The position numbers and the translations under genes were made by a program. A DNA stretch of 64,000 nt, taken from Balanoglossus misakiensis (taxonomy: Eukaryota; Hemichordata). The stretch covers positions 7,192,001-7,256,000 of the forward strand of contig CM082594.2 in NCBI GenBank assembly GCA_040954595.2. Reading direction: 5' to 3'. The notes beneath the pieces are model-generated. The model was not told where the DNA came from, did no database searches, and worked only from the letters and a program-made list of their open reading frames with translations. Positions 49,214 through 63,400 of the stretch are shown here, in pieces (positions within the stretch are counted from its first letter, which is position 1; each line of letters begins with the position of its first letter).

Positions 49214-49404
49214 AACACCTATAGCCTGGCCTATATTCAGGCGATAGCAGCCGTTTTTACCCCCTCGTGACTGTGAGTTACCAGAATCACATGCTATTTC
49301 CCTCGGCCTGCGGCCTCGGGAAATAGCATATGATTCTGGTAACTCACAGCCCCTCGGGTGTAATAAACGGCCGCTATGGCCCTCATGGCCAGGCAATAGG
49401 TGTT
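49214..49404. mobile_element. Fold-back palindromic element, 191 bp
   Basis: The two halves are near-perfect inverted repeats of about 92 bp with a 7-bp centre. It begins AACACCTATAGCCTGGCC and ends GGCCAGGCAATAGGTGTT. The inner 36 bp (GAGTTACCAGAATCACATGC and on) match with about three differences. No target duplication is obvious. The single strand would form a long hairpin. Confidence 0.85.
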
Positions 49405-50006
49405 CACTAGCATCACGTGGACAGCCACGATGGCAGTCGCTGTGTGATGTGATATCGTTGAAAACATCAACTGTCTTCATGTACCGTGATTTTAATTAAT
49501 AGCCGTTATGATCCATGACATTTCCACAGAACCAGATGAAAGTGTCTCCTTTAATAATGCACTCTACTTTTGATGATTTCTCTTATTCCGTCTTTTTTTT
49601 CAAATCGTAATTATATTAACGTTTCGATCAACGATGATCTTGCCCTGGGCGTGTTGATATGTTCCATACAGGTAAACTAACACACTGGCGAATTCTTAAT
49701 AATAGATGGGCAGAACCCCCTTATCGTCCAAACAAAGTTACATCTCCCACAATTAATCAGCCTATTGCTTGGGACGAGTGATAACAATGAATTTAAGAGA
49801 TTGATATAGGGTTTCAAGTTATACGTTGTCGGGTATTATAATCCGTACGAGCAATGGTTCACTACAAACCAAGCAACATTCTCCTTTTTTGCCATGTGCT
49901 TGCTTTAGCAGAAGATTGGGCATTTTAACATGATTGTTATAGCAAATAGAACAGGCAACTGTAGACAGGACAAAACACACACACACACACGCTCTGCGTT
50001 CTTTCC

Positions 50007-50730
50007 TTACCTTTCACACTTGTATATGCCGCCATTTTGTATTTTACGACAGAGAATTTCTTCGTCCCCGAAAATGTGGATCGTCATTTCTCTTGGCGAC
50101 TCGCATGTGGATCCTTGTGGCGTTGTTTCTGTACCTGTAAAGGGCAATAATGTAACGATCTGTTTAGTGTACATGTACTCATAAAACTGGTTTCAAATAG
50201 TGTAAATGATGACAAGTGAGTAGCAGTTTTTATTTTGGGACCATATCATCATATGGATATGTTTTACAAGTTGAATGAAAGGCTGGTGACCACAGGAATG
50301 CATTAACAGGCCGAGTTGTCGGTTAGGGTGATTTATACACCGTACATGTTTTGTTGGAATAGCTGTTGGAAAATGGTGAGAGGAACTGAATAGTGTTCTG
50401 GCAATGCGATTATTGTTCCAGACTTGTGTCTCTATGTTTCCTGTTATCGATTTCAAAAGCTACTTGTCAGGAGAGACAAAATTTCAACAAGCGTATTTTC
50501 ATTTGTGCTTTTGGGGGAAATATGGAATTTGTTTGGCTTTTTCTCTCGATACAGCATGACTTTGCTCTCGGGTCAATACAGATGTACATGTACGGCTTTC
50601 TGTCTTGCGCAATAGAGAGATATAGACGCACACTCCAGATAGAAATCCCACACTCCTGACTGTTCATGCATGTATATCTAGTACATGTATAATTAATTTA
50701 TTGACTGCTTTTGACCTAGGCTTGAACATA

Positions 50731-50795
<65 letters not shown>

Positions 50796-51383
50796 GTAAG
50801 AAATGGCATGTTCCTTTTGGCTGATGGCGTAGGTTGAGTTGCCCACATCGTAACTGTATGTTTATGCTGCATGTTCATGAAAGTTTAATCGGTCTTATCA
50901 CGAGAAAGTTGGCTTCACATTTCGGCAACTTTTACGTTGCCATTCTTTACTGATATCTAGTCGTGCTCCGAGCCCGCGCTCTTAAAACAAATGAAACGCT
51001 GCTTATCACTTGTAAACCCTTAATTATGCATCAATTTATCGAGACGATAACCTTTACAAGGAAACACAATGTGATATGGAAATTATTTCGTTTCAGAAAC
51101 TGATACAGCCCTTATCAATCTCAGTATATCGTCTCGCCCTTCAGATAGAATATATGTATACGCCAAAATTCCCAAAATGCTTTTTGTGTGTTAACTTTGT
51201 ATGGAGGGTGTTCACTCCTAACCTATGAAGGCACAAAGGAGGGTATTGATTATATCATTTTAGGAATGAATAATACTCACGTTTTCCCCACCGTAAAAAT
51301 GTGTTGGATCCTTCTGTTTTGCCAGAGGAGACTGCTATGAGCACCACAAGAAGAGCGCAAAATGTTACGACTTTAGTTTCCAT
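50007..51383 (-). CDS. luqin-like: Luqin-type neuropeptide precursor
   Basis: Two coding exons: 51383-51281 (ATG, 34 codons plus one base, donor C|GTGAGT) and 50134-50007 (acceptor TTTACAG, stop TAA at 50009-50007); 76 aa. The start is a clear signal peptide, METKVVTFCALLVVLIAVSS. Directly after it comes GKTEGSNTFLRW-GKR: Gly is the amide donor and Lys-Arg the cleavage site, so the product would be an 11- to 12-residue peptide ending FLRW-amide. The C-terminal part has CRKIQNGGIYKC, two cysteines ten residues apart, the known mark of luqin precursors, and nearly at the end as usual. An extra Cys lies at STCESP. A 5' untranslated exon is likely: CGACAG at 51397-51392 is an acceptor just before the ATG and ATAA|GTGAGT at 51477 is a donor. 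The peptide would be secreted and act on a luqin/RYamide-type receptor. Confidence 0.82.
50731..50794. repeat. (TTG)n microsatellite
   Basis: About 21 units of GTT/TTG in the intron of the luqin-type gene (50135-51280). Poly-Gln and poly-Asn minus-strand frames across it are artefacts. Confidence 0.97.
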
Positions 51384-51479
51384 CCCGTTTTCTGTCGGAA
51401 AAAATAGAAAAGAGACGCAGATTTTACAGTTGTGTCATTGGTAGTATGGCAACAAGTCCTATGAGGGGAAACTCACTTA

Positions 51480-54400
51480 TGTTCGTAGTCGTGGTGGTCA
51501 CTGCGTGTGTTGTACGGGCTTGAGCGGTGACCGCAGCTTTGTTCGGAATCGTGCAAATAACAGTAATAGTAACAGATGTTATTCAACTGAAGTCCAACCG
51601 CACAAAGCCGACGCATAATTCATTGCTGTTGGACCGTGTCGGAAAAACAAGTGTCATTCATCTTTGCGCTCAAATGGAATGTTTGGAGGGACTGCTTTGG
51701 GGTGTCTCGTACTCAGCCGCCCGGACAACAAGACCGCAGCAGTAGTGACGTGCGAAAAAGTTAGTGTCATGGCTAGTCATTGCAATCACTCGTACATTTG
51801 GCTGTTGACAGAAAGAGCGGTGCTCAAATCGTTGACGTTGCTTCGTCAATCAGGTCGATGTGACCAGTCACTGCGGCTATCGTCGGTACAAATTGAACGG
51901 GGAGAAGCCACGGGAGTTAATTTGCATCCACCACGTGGTATTTGCATGCTCAGTTCCAACGTGGAGGTCGAGAAGAACATAACAGGAAATAACAAGGCGT
52001 TTGTAAGGCTTCGATGGGACGAGTTAATTTTCCGCCAAAGGGTTTAATTTGAACACAGAGCCGGAAAATATGGCCGTTATTCAGTTAATTATGAGTCTGT
52101 TTTCTAGTAACCACTGAAAATCTGGCTAGATCTCAATTTGCCATGGTAACAGTAGCTATATTTGCATACTAGGTGTCCGTATAGTTTCGATTCGCGAGCA
52201 ACTGTAACTGCGTTAAAATGCTGCTGTGATTTTCAGTTTCTTCAAGAAATAGTTGCAATAATTCAAACTCTTGGGTCATTGAACTCTCCGCCCTTTTCTG
52301 AAATACTTGTATCTGCGCGCATTCTTGTATAAAACCATATTCTCGACGAGTCAAGCAGTCAGAGCCATTGGCCAATTACGCAAAGTAGGACATTATGTCA
52401 CCACATTCGCCAGCAAGGAACGATCATCAGAACCTTTAGAGTAGCTTTGATTTGATCACCGACATTTATAGTAACAGATGTTATAAACGGAATGGGAGTA
52501 ATAGCTATTTTAGGTTTCTGTTATAAAACTTGTTTTTCGTTTATGAATTTTTCTTCACCGACGCTTCAGCTGTCTAACCGTTAACCCTCTTTAACGAATG
52601 AATACATTTATTGGGTCTTGCATTCGTTCGCATACTCGCCACATGACTTATGAATTGTCCTCTTTGATTACGACCGCGGGGTCTGACCGGCATCTTAAAC
52701 CAATGCCATTTGTAACCGGGCTGTAGCCTATGGTTATACGAGAGATCGTTGATTTGCCAGTAATGTATATCGTGTCTACTCTGCTGGTTTACTTGCGCAA
52801 TGTTATTGCCGCGACTTCAGCAGACGTTAGATTTGTGATGTCATAGAATGTTTGATAAAATGTGAGACCTCGGGCCTCAGAATGGTCTACAGCATTGTTT
52901 TCTGACATTACAGTAGTTAGGAAACGTTTTGAATGGTATTTTATAGCAAACCTCTTACCGACATGGCGCCATCTTTAACCGATGGTAAAACGTAAAAGTG
53001 CAATTGCTTTAAACGGACCGTGGATGTGTAAGAACTTTTGAGTTTGTATGTAAGCATGTAGCTTTAGACTGGAGACTTATTCCAAGAAGTGACGTCACGG
53101 TTACAACCGGGCATACCCACTTTTCAGAATCGATGTCTTCACGTGCGCTCGCGTGGTGAATGTTTCCATTCCAAAGTATCAGTCACGCACGCCGATTCTT
53201 TCAAGGAGTAGATAACATTGTCATTTCACGAAGAAGTGGGGAGAGGCGAGCATTTACGCTCTATTATGATATTAGCGTTAACTGTGATGGGAAGGAAAGG
53301 TCACGAAAACGGGATATGCATTTGTCAGCTGTTTTGACTGAGGAGGAGAGAGACGGGGCAGCGTCACGCCAGCATTTGCAGCGAGAGGTACCGACTTCGG
53401 TGATACTTTTACTCCCCCCGTAGTTTTAACAAGTACCCCCGCGGGCAACCTTTCAAAAGACTTGACGTGTCACCGCTACTCCTGCGCTACATTTCCGGCA
53501 CGATCGGTAAGGTTGAGTGGATCGTTTTACTTAATAACGGCGGCCGTAAAAAGTAAAAAAAAAAAAAAAAAAAAACAGCTTGCGCACCGACATCGAGAAA
53601 ATGCGGTGCATTTGGTGCTTTATAGACTCTCCCGCAGGCTTCTTGCCGGTACAAGCCATCGAAGTACTGAACTACACGCGCCAGACTGGTGTTACAGTCA
53701 CCGCTGTCTACCCTCTTAATGCAGATAAAAACCGGCGCTCCTCCAGCGAACCTGTCAGCGCCGAAAGCTGACGATGACGCCAGCTCGTCGGTACTGTCAC
53801 GTATAGACACCGGGCGGAGACACCGTTTAAACTTCTACCTCTTCTGTGTCGTTTCGCGCCGAAGTAATTATACGGGATGCCCGGATTTGCTGTTCACGTT
53901 TTATTTGTGTTCAAGCACTGACAGTCGGTTCCCCGAAAAGAGATAAAATTCTCACGTATCGCTGCATGAAAGGATATATTTACACGCATCCATAATCATG
54001 CACGCACGTCCCCAGTATATATAGAGGAGGTCGATCACGATGCAGGCGAATTTTCTGTATTCTCGACGCCCGAAAACCTGCCAAGCGATCGCCATGGAGA
54101 CAGATTTGTCTCTAACGATCTAGACATAAAACAAATGTATACTTTTAGGTGTGTTGTGCAAAATACGCCGTGTTCTCTTAAACGAATCGTAAATTTTATG
54201 AAAATGGGAATTTTACATCGCATTCTTTATTGAACGGTGGTACTATTCCGCAAGTACCATACCCTGACTCGACAGGCGTATTATTTACCCTATACCTGTC
54301 AGGTGGGCCGTGGGATTTGGAAACCGGCAGTTATCTGCGTCATTATCTCAATTACCCTCAGCAAATCACGCGATGGGAGACACAATTTACCGTGGTAACG

Positions 54401-57400
54401 AGAGACCTCGCCGCATTTAAACAGGTAAATCTATCAGTCTGAAAGTAGATATGATTTTGTCAGCCCTTAGCCTGCTGCAGACGTTCACGTCTGTGGACAC
54501 GGGTTTTCGAAGAATATATGTGTGCAACTTCAATGAAAAGTGGGGTGATGGGTATAATGAAAAGTTGCATTAAATGCTGATCAAAATGATAGGCCCTTCG
54601 GTCTCAATTCATCCATTCCGATTGGGAAGAATCGTTAGAATTTCTACTGGCACCAAGTTCTGTCAAAGGAAATGTGATCTTCGTTTTGAATGGACCATTT
54701 TCCGAACTCAACGAGACCGTGCGAGATCACGCGTGACTAGGCAGTTAATGTGGGAGGACATACCCATGTAATACGGGACATAACACCTGGTCCGTCGTGT
54801 TATACGGCGCAAAAGTTACATTTTTTGTTCAACGCTGCACCAATTCTAGTTTCACACAAAGCTTGGCCTGTAAGACTTGGCTAGCAACATGTAGTTACGG
54901 TAATTAACCGACTCTCGCGAGATCTTGTGAGCGGAAAATCATCTGAGTATTGACCCGACGGTATGATTTCTCAAAAAGTGGCAACCTGGTTCTCAGTAAC
55001 TCCTTTGCTGCTGTTCTTCGTGCCCCCTGCAGTGATCATTAGGAAGAATAATGATAACAATAAACGGTGACTCTGAAGAAATTACTGCGGCGAGACCGTT
55101 TATGGCACGTCCCAATGCAACTCGGCGAGCAAATCAAAACCTCCATTATCATCATCATTTCACAAACTACGCAAATCGTGAGTCAGGTGTTCAACAGAAT
55201 ACAAATCGTAAAATTGGCTTGTTTTGAATCTGGCATAAATTGGAGGCGTTGTCCGTTGAGTTGTTCGCAGTTATTAACTTTAGACGCTGTTTGTTAATTA
55301 GTCGTCGCCGCTTACTCGACCGACCCCCCAAAAAAACCGACACTCCCCGAACTTCTTTCGCAGATCATGTCCGAAATACATGTCTGAGGTAAGAAAATGC
55401 AGTTACTGTCGTTCCTGCGTATCACGACTGGCGACAGAACTCGCGATAAGAAACTCCAATAGGAATCTCGCCCAATTAATCAAGCTCGTTTTGGTTTGAT
55501 ACTGCTCGTGTCATCACGTGAAGGACCAGGTGGGGGACGCGACTTCGCATGATGCATTGTGATCTGTTTGTTTTGTGACATATTACTCCAACGTATTAAT
55601 GCCGACTCCATGACGGCAGGTGTGCTTTCTTTGGAGATGGATCAAATCATAGCGACTCCCATGACTTGGAAAGCTCTGCGTTAATTGAAACGAAAATGCC
55701 ACCCTTGAAATTTTGACAGCTGAAACATGCGCTAAAACAATGGCGGTTCTACAACAATAAATAGCTATTTTCTTTGAAACAGTGCATGTAGAGACCATGG
55801 ATTGGTCAGTTTTTCGCCTGATTTCCAATAAAGTAAAGGGATTTTTTAAAGGACAAAGTTATCAACATTAGACATTGTTGTGGTTATTTTCGTTTCAATA
55901 TTGATAATTTACATTGCCTACTGAAATATGCTTAATCTCCGGTTGTTGCATGGAATAACACAAAGGCGTCCGTGACATGGTCAATTTCTGATATTGAGTG
56001 AAAATCACATCATGAGATAGATATGTACGATAATACACACGTAACAGAAAAAATTCTCATCAATATGATTTACTATATTCAGAACCAGATAAAATACTTC
56101 TCTGACAAAAACGAGAATATCTAGAATAATATTTATCAACAGATGACGATATTGTCCCCAAATAAGTGCCAATATTTCAACGCTCGTGCAAAAAAACAAA
56201 AAAAAAAAAAAAAAAAAAACAAAACAGGGCGGTTCTGCGCAGATCATACAGATCAAAACAGAAAAAAGGAACATTTCTCGAAAAAATCTGGTCGTGAGTA
56301 AATAGGCTTTATATGTGGGGAGTAACATTCTTGCGATGCTGAAACTAGCTTATGGATTATGAAATCTCTGTCGCTGGATCGCCATACAAAACACAAAACT
56401 AGTTTGTCATAAAATCCATGTCTTTCCAGACCCTAAAACGCGCTTGCTTAAAAAAGAAATTTTTCGTGTACATATGACGAGTTGTTTCAACAAAATCTAA
56501 TATTCAGACATAAAATATAAAAGTGTTTTAGAAGGGAGAAAGGTGAATTCTTTCCGTTACAAGGTATATGGGAGAAATAATACTTGATTCCCTTCCCCTG
56601 AAAAAAGTTCTGATTTTGATGTATCCGCGAAAAACCGACTGTCAAAGCCGCAAAGAACCCACTTCAAAACATAAAACGTTGAGATCATCTCAAGTCAAAC
56701 CTCGAGATCGTTTCTTTCGGAAAGCGAGTGCCATTACGTATGATTCATAAGTGTATATCTTCTCCGAGTAGGAATACTGGTTATTGTATTGTACATAATG
56801 AAAAAAAAACTCCAGACATTTCAACAAGGACCGCGTAGCACGCAGCATCAATTGATCGCTAGTAACAATATTTGAATTCGCCTGATAAAAAAAACAAACT
56901 CAAATTCAGGATGAACGGCCTTCGGGGTTTCGGATAGTTATATCATCGAACATTTTCATTAAAGAAAAAGAAAAGTGTCGGTAATTTTAATAAAAGCGAT
57001 TGATTATCGTAAAGCTTACGGGGTGTCCGTCAAATATTCAGCGGAAGAGCGCGCGCGCGCCGTGGAAGATGTCGCTACGAGGATGAAAAAGGGGGGAAAG
57101 GGCGCGCGCGGGCGACGTGTGTTATAATGATGAGTATGTTAGAAATGAGCCGACGAATATCATTTTACGAATTGAATTTCAAATCAGAACAAATGGGTAT
57201 TTTCGCGATTATCATATGTTCACGCTAATCATTTCAGCATTATGCTGCGATGCAGAACATCTCGGCATATTTTTATGGAGGTTCACATTCCTGGCAATAC
57301 TAGCTATCTACTGAGCACTGAGGCAAGCTTACCTGTTATTTTTCGTTGCGGGGTTTTTGTTGAACTATTGGTTGTTTGGTAGCGAGCGGTGCACGACGTT

Positions 57401-60400
57401 GTACTTGGGTGCTGTCTGCAGTTGTGACTGAGCCAACGTCTGCCGGGCGTTTCAATTTAAACCAAAGCCGAGGGCGGGCTTCGTGCAATGGCTGTAGGGA
57501 GACGGGTCTTAATAACTCGGGCCCCGGATCAGAGCGATGGGCGGGTACATTTGTCAAAAGAACGCCCACTCACGTTTTTTTTTCCTGACAGGCCGTGACG
57601 TGGACGATGGGTCATTAAATGAAAGCCCGGCCCATTCGTTTTCTTCGGATCTTCATACTTCGCAACGGTTCTGCGCTGAATCCGCTGAGAATATTCTATC
57701 CTTTCCCCCCATTTCGCCAGTATACGGGCCATCAAACTACACCTACGGACCAAGTCAAGGTATTCGTATGTACATCACATACGTAAGGATCTCTTCTGTG
57801 TACAGATGGGCACATAAATTCAGCAGAGCGGTTTCGCTAACTTTCATCTTTTTCCTCAACCAACAGCTGTGATTCAGCATATGCTGAATATCGCGACGGA
57901 ATGAGCACCTTTCTGGAGAACGCTAGTACAGGGTCGCGGCCAACTACAACCTCCATTTGTGAAATAAGTTCTCAAATAAACGTTGTTTGCCACCACCCCC
58001 CCCCTCCCTCAATAATGTGGTCACTTGGAAGTTCGTAAGAATACAGTGCCGGACCAATAAGTGGAGTAAGACACTTCACATCACAAATGTTTACGACTCG
58101 ACATTTTCTTTTCTTAGAAAGTGGAAAGCGAGTTACAAACTGCGCACTATCCGCAATCTATCCAACACGTCATAAAATTTAATAGGACTTTGATAACGGG
58201 AAGGGGACATTGAGGCAGTACTCTCTGTTGTTGAAATAATCAGTTTCGTATTTTACTCAGCGGTGTCCCCTCATACGAAGTCAACCACCTGTTCCAAGCA
58301 GCTATATTATGTTACGGGTTCCCTCGGAAGGTACTGCTCATTGATTGCCATAGTGTTGGCCGCCATTTTGTGACGAAACCGGGAAAGTATATGTATGTAC
58401 CCCTGTCGTCAAAATACTTTAGGCGTTTAGTACTGACTAGAAGAATGTGTAACTGTGTTACATATGGTGTTGTTTCGGGTGACGGTGTAAAGCAGGACAA
58501 CAGATCGAATTTTTTGACATGTGATTGTTCGGTTGTTCACTGAGTTGCCAGCGCGTTTGGTGGTCGCCTTCACAACGGCTGTGTTGCCCAGTTAATTTAC
58601 ATACGCGCGTGCATATGGCAGTTGCACGTATTAACACACACATGGTTAGCTGCTTGAACCAATCTGTAAGAGAACATTTCTGCACATGCCCAACATCGGA
58701 GATGGTTTATTTGACCAAAACAATGTACGCGTATTGTCCAAAAGATGACGACAGGCAATAGAAATGTTCCACAGATATTGGCGTGATTCCAAAAGCTCCC
58801 AATGGTATTTTGTTAGCAAATGAAAGCAAACGTAGAATGGGATAAACGAATTATTATCAAGAAACGCTACACAACATTAATAAAATGTACAGGAGATTCA
58901 CAGTGTAATTGAATTGCAGGGCAATGATATGGACCATTTCAATCATTTCCCATCATTCATTGCGAACATGTAAACGTCGGCACGCGAACATGTTCTGTAA
59001 CAAGTTTGGTTTTTCTTCGTGACTGGCCTCGAGGTTTTATGTTTTCCTGAAACGGCAGTCGCTACAAAGTCTTCCCGTTCCGGCCATCACGGTCTCTTGA
59101 AATGAATGAAGGCTATCTCTCGTTTGCCGGGATTTCCTGCTTTGTCACGAAAAACTTTGTGGTGTGATTCAGGTTTGGTTGGTCGCCATGGACACCCCAG
59201 GGACACCCCAGAAACTGCATACTTTTCTCACAGGATCTGTTTTTGGGCGTTTTTCTTGAATTTGTTATTGTGAACACCGGAGTTCATCGTGCAGTGGAAA
59301 ATCCACGTGCCTGTTTTATAGAACACGTGATTAATAATAAAAGCCCATAGAGTTAGAGGAAGTCTACCATGTCCCACTCTGACGACAGTTATGACCTGCA
59401 TGAGTTCGAATTAATTGCAGAAATATGACTTACGTAGTAAAAAAAGACTATTGTTTTGGTTAATTGGACTACTCGGAGGACTGGCGGGGTCATCGTAATT
59501 GGTATTTTTCGTAACAATTTTCCATCCCTTGGTGAAATGATTCTGAATGGTCACATGCTAAATAGAATAATTTGTTTATACGGAAAAGAAATGAACCTAA
59601 GAAGATGCTATTTATGTAGTTCCTCTTATACCATTCGACAAACATTCAGTCAAAACTTACCCACGAAGATTCGCTTGTTTCAACCACAAAAAGCAATATT
59701 TTGGGAGCGCGGAGCAAACCGTCACGTCGCAGTCAACGTCAAGTTACCGGAATACCATCTCCCAGTAAGCACATGGTTTCGACAGAGCGAAATTAAGCTG
59801 TACAGCCTATTTTATAACCCATCTAGATCTTTGTTGTATCGGCATCGTGGTACTAATAGATTAAAATATACCTTCAAAAACACAGAAGAATATCAGAGGT
59901 TGTCAAAAATCTCACATCACATTCTATGTTTTTTAGCAGGAAATGGCAGGCGGAGTTGTCTCGCTCAGGTGATTTTAAATTGAGGATATTCTTCGTTCAG
60001 TAAAACACTTTCTGTACCTACTACACAGGCAAAATGCCACACTTGAGAGGAAATCACCAATTGGCCATCGTCTCCTAGTGCAATTTCCTGATATAAGCTC
60101 TTTTTTTTCTTACGCGAGAAAGCACAGCTAATATTTGCATTCTCAAGTTTGCTTGTATTAAGGGGGAAACGAGTACAGTTCTCGGGGACGGGGGGCAAAA
60201 CGCGTCGAGTCGAGGGAAGATCCACGCCCATTAATCTCTCCGGGTGGCGGTGACAGCTACATACTAATGACCGCGGTTTAACGTTGCGCTGAAAACCCCA
60301 ACGGGACTGGGCGATCGCATTACCGCGAGTTCGACACCGGCGGCTATGCCTTTATGGACGTTTACCGTTCCGGCTGTAACCGGCGATGGCCGCGGCGTGG

Positions 60401-63400
60401 CGTCATCCCGAGCGTAACCAACGTAAGAACGGCCGGCTCGTATAAAATAACGCGGCTGCATGCGAGAAGACAACTGCGCGGTCAACCGAAGCGTCGAATT
60501 CAGGAAACGGTGGGACTAGAATTTCGCAGGTGGTTCAAAGAAATCTTAAATCACGCTGTACTTAAACAATTCTAAGCATCCCGTCTACTACCACTTTCAA
60601 CGCCACATTTTCTCTGTCAAAATGTTGTGCAACATTTTAACCTTCTGTAATTTCCCCACTTAATTTTTAACCAAGTGGACATATTTTTCCCATTGTCTTC
60701 AGGTCTTAATCAGAGTGTGTGAAAAAATGTGGAAAAATTATCAGGGTTAATTTTTTGGGTTTAATGGTGACGACAAGTTGACCATGCTTCTATTTCCCGT
60801 GCGTCAGTACAACCTCATAATATAAATGCATCTAATGCAATGAACATTTTGTTACAATAATCTTGATTTACTAAGTAACGCTTAAAGCTTTTGAAATTCC
60901 ATGTTTTCCAAATTAGAAATAGAAAAATCGATACCAGACAAGACTGTTGGAAGGATAAATGAAAAATAAATATAGTCATGAAAGTAACCCGTTTTTCCAA
61001 GAGAGGTCGAGGTATATAGCTTGTGACGCATGATATCGTCGAGGTCTCTTTCAATAATTTTCGATGAGCTAGTGGGCTAAATTTATCATTTGATGTCATC
61101 GCAGTATGGTTAAGAAACAATTACACTGAAAATAGATGCGTTGACAGACAGAAAGAGTGACGACAATATACCATTGTGTCATTTGTTGAGATGTTTGCAC
61201 TTTGCATATGGAGCTATGGCGTCTTGATCACACCACGTGATGAGTGCATGGTTTGTTGCATCCGCCGGGTGCGTAACGTCGACTATCCTGGGCCACAGGA
61301 AATCTGTCCCGTTCCAAAAAAATATGTTATTTAATTTCAATGATCGATGAACGGTAATTGAGAATCCTTTTTTTTAAATAAAAGTTCAAGTTAAAATGGG
61401 ACACATTTCGTTAGAAGATTTTCGTTGTGTGGTCTGAAGATTCAGTCATTATCTTGCGAAGAAAACCTTCAATAATTGCAAGAACTTCCTAAAACAGGAA
61501 CAAAAGTCGGATGTGACACAAAACGTTTTACTCCTATACTTCTCGATATCGACCCCTTCTCCCATCGGCCTCCTATCAGTATCTCACTTGGAGATACGAC
61601 AGAACTCGCGAATACAGCAAGTGGTACACGTATTAAAAAGACTCGGTGCTCCTGTCAAATTGGTTTGTCCCCACTTCCGCTCCAGTAGCACGGCGCTCAA
61701 CGATTACCGTTTCAAGTTAATTGCAATCTGTACAAAGCCAACGGCCTTCCCCTTGCGATCAATGTGCAAAGTCAGCGTATATCTCTTCACTCGTCTCTGT
61801 TGTCTTCAGTCTGTACGTTACAGGTGTATCACAACTGTCTGTCTGTCTGTATATACTATGTATGTAGGTATGTATCAGTGTTTCCAAGAGAATATGCTGT
61901 GTTGGCAGACTAAATAGCTACTTATCATTCTGTCAAATTTCTCGGAATAGAACGTGAAACTGCACTTGATTATACTGAAAGTAATTTTAATAGCTAAACG
62001 AACAGTCCAAAGTTGTTCCCACTCTTTCTTTAAAATGCGACAGAAATGGACAAGACTTTGTGTCCTTTCCCCCGGAATTATGTCGTTCGCATCCGATGCT
62101 ATGACGCTCTTAATATTGATTCCCCGGTCGATCAAACAATGTTCAAATGTACCCATGTCGCATAACATGCTGTTATCATAAAATGCACATACGCTTTATG
62201 GAGAAATAAAGCAATATACCTACGAAATTGCGTAGACTCCCATCTCCGCGCCGTGATTGGTTGAGATGTAACTCTGACGTTTTTCCCCGGATGTCCCGTA
62301 TGACGTATTTGTTGATAAATGGGACCAGACATGCGTGAAATTAGAACACGGGGAGATCGGAAGCTTGCGTACACCCTCCAGGGTACGCGGTATGAATGAA
62401 ATATCCAGATGGACAGCTTTGTCTGGGAGTTGCGGGCACGCACGTATGCCGAACAAAATAAATCGGTTCCCCCTTCCAGTTCTCTTTCGAAACGATGACA
62501 GTCAACGTATCGACCAATCGCCGCTGTAGTAATTGCTTTCAAACTTCGCGTGATTTGCAGAAATCGATTGCGCAAATTCTGAGTCGTCAAATGTTTGGAT
62601 CAGTAGCCCCCAAGGCGTCGCTGACACAGAGCCGTTTGTGGAGCTGTAAAATTGGGTGACTGATAAGATGAAGGGGTGTTTTGAATGAGTGGTAGTATTT
62701 TGCAAGTTTTTTTCGGATGGGTATGAGTATAGGCCTACCCATGGTCCCAACACCATAGTTCCCCTGGTAGGGCCTATACATGATAGCTCAGCAACATAGT
62801 TTTTAGGACATATTTTTTCTCTCTTTCTATACCAAAGTCGTAGTTGTTTCTACAATGTCTATGTTTTTCCCCGCTCCGAATAGACTAAAAAGCTAGAATA
62901 TTTTCATATCAGATAAAAGTTGCGTTTGCTTATGTGTTGCATTTGGCGTTCCGTTTTGTTTGTGGTCACATTTCGTGCATGTTTCTTTGGCTTGCAGTGA
63001 TTGCTTCCTGTAGGAACAGATTTCTTAAAACTCCATCACTTTGTACTAGTGACTGACGGACTACATGTTGTCGTGAACACCAGTTTTTTTGCGTGTAGCT
63101 ATGTTTGTTTTCTAGTTTAACCCCAGAAAAAATCCCATGACTAAAATATTCTGCATTTGTGGGCCACTTGCAATGAGAACTGCTCAATTATGCAAAGTGC
63201 AAAATAACGGGACCCAGAGTCATTGTAAATACGCCGGCCAAAAAATGTCTAGAACTAATATTTACACGCTCATCTTAATTCGACGGTAGTGTACCTTTAA
63301 TAGAGATAATAGGAAATTAAATATTTTCCTCGACGTCATTATGTAAAGAGATTCGCGGACTGACGTCTTCTCTTCAGTGCCTTGTTTGGAATGCAATTAA

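Larger units (their letters stand above)
40900..49950. other. Intergenic region between BPI/LBP and the luqin-type gene
   Basis: No supported gene. It contains the TIR element at 42700-43120, the fold-back at 49214-49404 and GC-rich patches near 43360-43400, 46330-46560 and 48840-49150. Two frames stand out but lack support: a minus-strand frame of 135 codons at 47247-47654, and a plus-strand frame near 44135-44287 with a hydrophobic stretch (CLVLFAVLVVLAAV). Confidence 0.5.

Noticed and set aside
49978-50142. Linking the two luqin-type exons as the 5' end of the astacin gene, which lies downstream on the same strand
   Set aside because: A donor at 50011 would end in phase 2, whereas the astacin exons need phase 0, and an in-phase signal-peptide exon for the astacin gene exists at 30705-30637.
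50664-50878. Poly-Gln and poly-Asn frames
   Set aside because: Product of the (TTG)n microsatellite in the luqin-gene intron.
59456-59983. Plus-strand frame of 175 codons, the longest in the right third
   Set aside because: Begins at a TTG, no recognisable domain, ordinary AT-rich composition and no splice context; likely chance.
62132-62590. Minus-strand frame of 152 codons
   Set aside because: Begins at a TTG and shows no family features; likely chance.
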